Assembly: GCF_000429265.1 (NCBI RefSeq)
Contig: NZ_AUBN01000009.1
Location: 62,001 to 126,000, forward strand
Origin: Actinomyces gerencseriae DSM 6844
Lineage (GTDB): Bacteria > Actinomycetota > Actinomycetes > Actinomycetales > Actinomycetaceae
DNA length: 64,000 nucleotides
Direction: 5' to 3'
Part shown: positions 60,968 to 64,000 of the stretch, piece by piece
How the letters are laid out: every line of letters begins with the position of its first letter
How positions within the stretch are numbered: position 1 is the stretch's first letter
The notes under the pieces: generated by a model
The model's database searches: none
Told to the model about the DNA's origin: nothing
Seen by the model: the letters and a program-made list of their open reading frames with translations, nothing else
Translations under genes and position numbers: made by a program

Positions 60968-62548
60968 GTGACTCATCGCTCGTCCCGCCATGACCCCACC
61001 ATCGACGCGTCCGACGACTCGCCGGATGCCGCCCGCACCGCGGGTGCCGCGCGCCCGGTCGCCTCTCACGCCGCGGGCTCGGATCGGCCCACCGCCGAGG
61101 ACGTCGTCAGCCGTGTCCTCTCGCGCGCCGGGACGGCACTGGCCTCCACCGCGGGCGGATATCCCGGCCGTGAGTCCGATGACGACGGCGCCCTGGAACG
61201 GGAGGCGCGCGCCGGCATCCGCCGTGTCGCCGGCCTCAGTACCGAGCTCGAGGACGTTGGCGAGGTCGAGTACCGCCGGATCCGCTTGGAGCGGGTCGTG
61301 CTCGTCGGCCTGGACCTGTCCAGCGGCACTGCGCCCGGATCCGGCTCCCGGGCGCTCAGCGCCGCCCAGGACGCGGAGACCTCGCTGTCCGAGCTCGCAG
61401 CACTCGCCGAGACCGCCGGCTCCCAGGTCCTGGACGCCCTCATCCAGAAGCGCGATCACCCCGATCCGGCCACTTATCTCGGGTCCGGCAAGGCCGCGGA
61501 ACTGGCCGAGATCGTCGTCACCGCGGGCGCCGACACGGTCATCGTCGACGGCGAGCTCGCCCCCTCCCAGCGTCGTGCGCTCGAGGACGTCGTCGGCGTC
61601 AAGGTCGTCGACCGCACCGCCGTGATCCTCGATATCTTCGCCCAGCACGCCAAGTCGCGCGAGGGCAAGGCCCAGGTCGAGCTCGCTCAGCTGGAGTACC
61701 TGCTGCCGCGCCTGCGCGGCTGGGGCGACTCCATGTCCCGCCAGGCCGGAGGACGGGTCGTCGGAGGCCAGGGCATCGGCTCGCGCGGCCCCGGCGAGAC
61801 CAAGATCGAGCTCGACCGACGCCGCATCCGCCGCCGGATGGCCAAGCTCCGCCGCGATATCAGGGCCATGGCCCCTTCACGGGAGGTCAAGCGCGGCTCG
61901 CGCCACCGCGGTCCCATCCCCTCGGTCGCGATCGCCGGCTACACCAACGCCGGCAAGTCCTCGCTCATGAACCGGCTCACCGATGCGGGCCTCATGGTTC
62001 AGGACGCTCTCTTCGCCACCCTCGACCCGACCGTGCGCCGAGCCGAGACCTCCGACGGGCGCGTCTACACCCTCACCGACACGGTCGGCTTCGTTCGCAA
62101 CCTCCCCCACGAGCTCATCGAGGCCTTCCGATCGACCTTGGAGGAGGTGGCGGGCGCGGACCTCGTCCTCCACGTCGTTGACGCCGCCCATCCCGATCCC
62201 CTCGGCCAGGTGACGGCGGTGCGGGCGGTGATCGCCGAGATCCCCGGGGCGCTCGATGTCCCCGAGCTCATCGTTCTCAACAAGACCGACCTCGCCGACG
62301 CCGTCACCCTTGTGACTCTGCGCACGCGCCTGCCCGGCGCGATCCAGGTCTCCGCCCGCACCGGCGACGGGATCGACGAGCTGCGGGCGCGCATCGCGGC
62401 CATGCTGCCGCGCCCGGATGCGCACGTCGATGTCGTCATCCCCTATTCGCGGGGCGATCTGCTGCTCGGTCGGATCGAGACAAGCAGCGCCGTGCGTCAT
62501 CCCCTATTCGCGGGGCGATCTGGTCTCCAGGGTGCACGCCGACGGTGA
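60968..62548 (+). CDS. hflX: ribosome-splitting GTPase HflX, frameshifted near the C-terminus
   Basis: The 526-residue product has the HflX N-terminal domain (DHPDPATYLGSGKAAELAEIV, DGELAPSQRRALED), the glycine-rich helical region (QAGGRVVGGQGIGSRGPGETKIELDRRRI, given in full only by position 61740-61830), and the GTPase motifs GYTNAGKS (324-331), DTVGFVRNLP and NKTDL. HflX splits stalled ribosomes and protects against macrolides and lincosamides in mycobacteria and Listeria. After VIPYSRGDL (about residue 498) a 61-bp insertion changes frame, replacing the last part of the C-terminal domain with 28 foreign residues. GTG 60968 has AGGA upstream; ATG 60821 overlaps the -10 and is unlikely. Confidence 0.85.
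   Translation: MTHRSSRHDPTIDASDDSPDAARTAGAARPVASHAAGSDRPTAEDVVSRVLSRAGTALASTAGGYPGRESDDDGALEREARAGIRRVAGLSTELEDVGEVEYRRIRLERVVLVGLDLSSGTAPGSGSRALSAAQDAETSLSELAALAETAGSQVLDALIQKRDHPDPATYLGSGKAAELAEIVVTAGADTVIVDGELAPSQRRALEDVVGVKVVDRTAVILDIFAQHAKSREGKAQVELAQLEYLLPRLRGWGDSMSRQAGGRVVGGQGIGSRGPGETKIELDRRRIRRRMAKLRRDIRAMAPSREVKRGSRHRGPIPSVAIAGYTNAGKSSLMNRLTDAGLMVQDALFATLDPTVRRAETSDGRVYTLTDTVGFVRNLPHELIEAFRSTLEEVAGADLVLHVVDAAHPDPLGQVTAVRAVIAEIPGALDVPELIVLNKTDLADAVTLVTLRTRLPGAIQVSARTGDGIDELRARIAAMLPRPDAHVDVVIPYSRGDLLLGRIETSSAVRHPLFAGRSGLQGARRR
62434..62522. repeat. 28-bp perfect direct repeat flanking 33 bp inside hflX
   Basis: The 28 bases at 62434-62461 recur exactly at 62495-62522, with 33 unrelated bases between them (62462-62494). 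The repeat-to-repeat distance is 61 bp, which is not a multiple of three. Deleting one repeat with the spacer joins the hflX frame to the native C-terminal codons downstream. Confidence 0.9.
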
Positions 62549-62678
62549 GATCGACACGATCGACTACGCACCCGACGGCACCCGCATCGTCGCCAGGGTC
62601 GACGCCGCCCTCGCCGCTGAGCTGCAGGCCGCCGCCCTGCGCGACGCCGCTGCGGGCCCGATGCCGGACTCCCCGTGA
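62498..62678 (+). pseudogene. detached native 3' end of hflX
   Basis: In frame 0 the second repeat copy continues as VIPYSRGDLVSRVHADGEID and then a segment ending AALAAELQAAAL, the normal end of actinobacterial HflX. It has no start of its own. Its stop overlaps the GTG of dinG. Joined to the upstream part after loss of 61 bp, HflX would be 549 residues. Confidence 0.8.
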
Positions 62679-64000
62679 GCCCGGCCGACGACACGGTCTC
62701 CGCCGACTCGGCCGACGGGGACGGGCGCGTCCTCACCTCTCTCGACGAGGCCGTGCGTCGCCTCCGGGGCGCCCCGCGCCCCGGGCAGGTCGAGATGGCC
62801 GCCCGCGTGGCCGATGCGCTGGAGACCCGAACGCACCTGCTGGTGCAGGCCGGCACGGGCACCGGCAAGTCCCTGGGCTACCTCGTGCCCGTCATGGTTC
62901 GCGCCGTCGATGCCGGGGAACGGGCCGTCGTCTCCACGGCGACGCTGGCCCTCCAGCGGCAGATCCTGACCCGGGACGCCCCCCTGGCCGCGGACGCCGT
63001 CGAGGTCGTCACCGGGTCGCGACCGGGCGTCGCGCTGCTCAAGGGCTGGCAGAACTACGTGTGCCGTCATCGTCTGGAGGGCGGTTACCCCGACGACGAG
63101 GGAGCCCTCTTCTCCGCCGGGGAGGCGACCACGGCGGGGCGCATCGGGGAGGCGGGCCGGCGCAGCGTCGGGGAGCAGGTCGTCCGGTTGCGCGAGTGGG
63201 CGGCGGACACCACCACCGGCGACCGTGATGATCTCGTCCCGGGCGTCTCGGACCGGGCCTGGGCGCAGGTGTCGGTGTCCAGGGCCGAGTGCCTGGGCCC
63301 CTCCTGCCCGCTGCGCGAGGAGTGCTTCCCCGAGCTCGCCCGCGCCGCTGCGGCCGAGGCCGATGTCGTCGTGACCAACCACGCCATGCTCGGCATCGCC
63401 GCGGCGGGCAACCCCGGAGTACTGCCCGAGCACCGGGTCCTGGTGGTCGACGAGGCTCATGAGCTCGTCGAACGGGTCCGCTCCCAGAGCACCGTGAGCC
63501 TGTCCGCGGCCGCCGTCATGCGCGTGGCCGCCACCGCGCGGCGGGGGGCCTCGGTCCTCGTCACCGAGTTGGAGTCCGCCGGTCGGCGGCTCCAGCTCTC
63601 CCTGGCCGATCTGCCCGACGGACGACTGCGCGACGGCCCTCCTCCAGTCCTGCATGAGGCGCTCGTCGTGCTGGATGCCGCGGCGCGCCAGGTCCTCGCG
63701 GACGTGCGCGAGGCCGCCAGGGCCGGGAGGAAGGGCGCGGACGCCGGCGGGGCCGGGGGCGTGGCGCTGGCCCGCACCGCCGTGTCGGACCTGGTGGGGG
63801 CCATTGAGCGCATGACCTCGGACTCGGTGCGCGAGCATCGTGACGTCGCCTGGGTCGAGCGGCCTCGTATGGGGACCGAGCCCCCGCGGCTCACGCTGGC
63901 GCCCGTCGATGTCGCCGCCTCCGTGGCCGACTCCCTGCTGGGCGACCGCGCCGCCGTTCTGACCTCGGCCACACTGGCCCTGGGAGGCGGCTTCGAGCCG
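62675..64000 (+). CDS. dinG: DinG-family ATP-dependent DNA helicase (3' end beyond window)
   Basis: The first 442 residues are visible. They hold Walker A GTGTGKS (residues 60-66) preceded by the Q-motif-like RPGQVEMA. The four iron-sulfur cysteines of XPD/DinG helicases are Cys130, Cys206, Cys211 and Cys217, and the DEAH box is Asp259-His262. LTSATLALGG lies at the window edge. DinG unwinds D-loops, R-loops and forked DNA. The GTG overlaps the stop of the native hflX 3' end (GTGA), so an intact hflX would be translationally coupled to dinG. In the frameshifted form, hflX translation stops 127 bases earlier. Confidence 0.9.
   Translation, partial: MSPADDTVSADSADGDGRVLTSLDEAVRRLRGAPRPGQVEMAARVADALETRTHLLVQAGTGTGKSLGYLVPVMVRAVDAGERAVVSTATLALQRQILTRDAPLAADAVEVVTGSRPGVALLKGWQNYVCRHRLEGGYPDDEGALFSAGEATTAGRIGEAGRRSVGEQVVRLREWAADTTTGDRDDLVPGVSDRAWAQVSVSRAECLGPSCPLREECFPELARAAAAEADVVVTNHAMLGIAAAGNPGVLPEHRVLVVDEAHELVERVRSQSTVSLSAAAVMRVAATARRGASVLVTELESAGRRLQLSLADLPDGRLRDGPPPVLHEALVVLDAAARQVLADVREAARAGRKGADAGGAGGVALARTAVSDLVGAIERMTSDSVREHRDVAWVERPRMGTEPPRLTLAPVDVAASVADSLLGDRAAVLTSATLALGGGFEP

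Noticed and set aside
62462-62494. A mobile element as the source of the hflX insertion
   Set aside because: The unique part is only 33 bp, with no inverted ends or transposase; the flanking 28-bp repeats are too long for a target-site duplication and fit a template-switch or slippage event better.
1-64000. CRISPR array, prophage, insertion sequence or plasmid functions
   Set aside because: No regularly spaced repeats, integrase, transposase, terminase or replication genes were found.

Overview
The window is chromosomal DNA from a high-G+C Gram-positive actinobacterium. The composition, the conserved order pgsA-cinA-clgR-DUF3046-recA-recX, an RNase J of actinobacterial length, a RecA with a long Ala/Lys-rich tail, a recA promoter of the mycobacterial RecA-NDp type and very frequent leaderless promoters (TANNNT about 7 nt before the start codon) all point there. 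A member of the Actinomycetaceae (Actinomyces and relatives) is my best guess, by inference only. I see no phage, insertion sequence, CRISPR array or replication origin.

Layout. 0-8 kb: end of a YccF protein, homocysteine methyltransferase, a PadR/GyrI-like pair behind two palindromic operators, a DUF3516 helicase and an oleate hydratase. 8-14.5 kb: four tandem paralogous AGCS sodium:alanine/glycine symporters. 14.5-20 kb: FAH-family hydrolase, MalY-type aminotransferase, gltX, a lipoprotein, then tRNA-Gln and two identical tRNA-Glu genes. 20-31 kb: core genes rnj, a PfkB kinase, ftsK, capA-like, pgsA, cinA, clgR, DUF3046, recA, recX. 31-36 kb: pckG, fhs and a damaged gcvT. 36-38 kb: miaB. 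38-41.5 kb: a GntR/membrane-protein pair divergent from a TetR-gap operon. 41.7-51 kb: an FTR1/P19 iron-uptake locus with an ABC-type complex, a covalent-FMN lipoprotein and the matching FMN transferase ApbE. 51-64 kb: a COG0523 GTPase, two YbjN proteins, miaA, dapF, a BrnQ carrier, a hypothetical protein, an RsmC-like methyltransferase, an MFS transporter, hflX and dinG (cut by the window end).

The ancestral block recA-recX-miaB-miaA-dapF-hflX-dinG has been opened by several insertions (pckG/fhs/gcvT; the regulator-gap and iron loci; BrnQ to MFS), so the accessory content sits between housekeeping genes.

The most interesting element is upstream of hflX. A leaderless 7-codon peptide (MWIPRMR) ends in an Arg-X-Arg motif of the kind that stalls macrolide-bound ribosomes. 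Its coding sequence can base-pair with, and mask, the hflX Shine-Dalgarno sequence. HflX is a ribosome-splitting GTPase linked to macrolide/lincosamide tolerance, so this looks like an undescribed ribosome-stalling attenuator. In this strain hflX also carries a 61-bp insertion bounded by a perfect 28-bp direct repeat that shifts the last part of the gene out of frame; loss of one repeat would restore it exactly.
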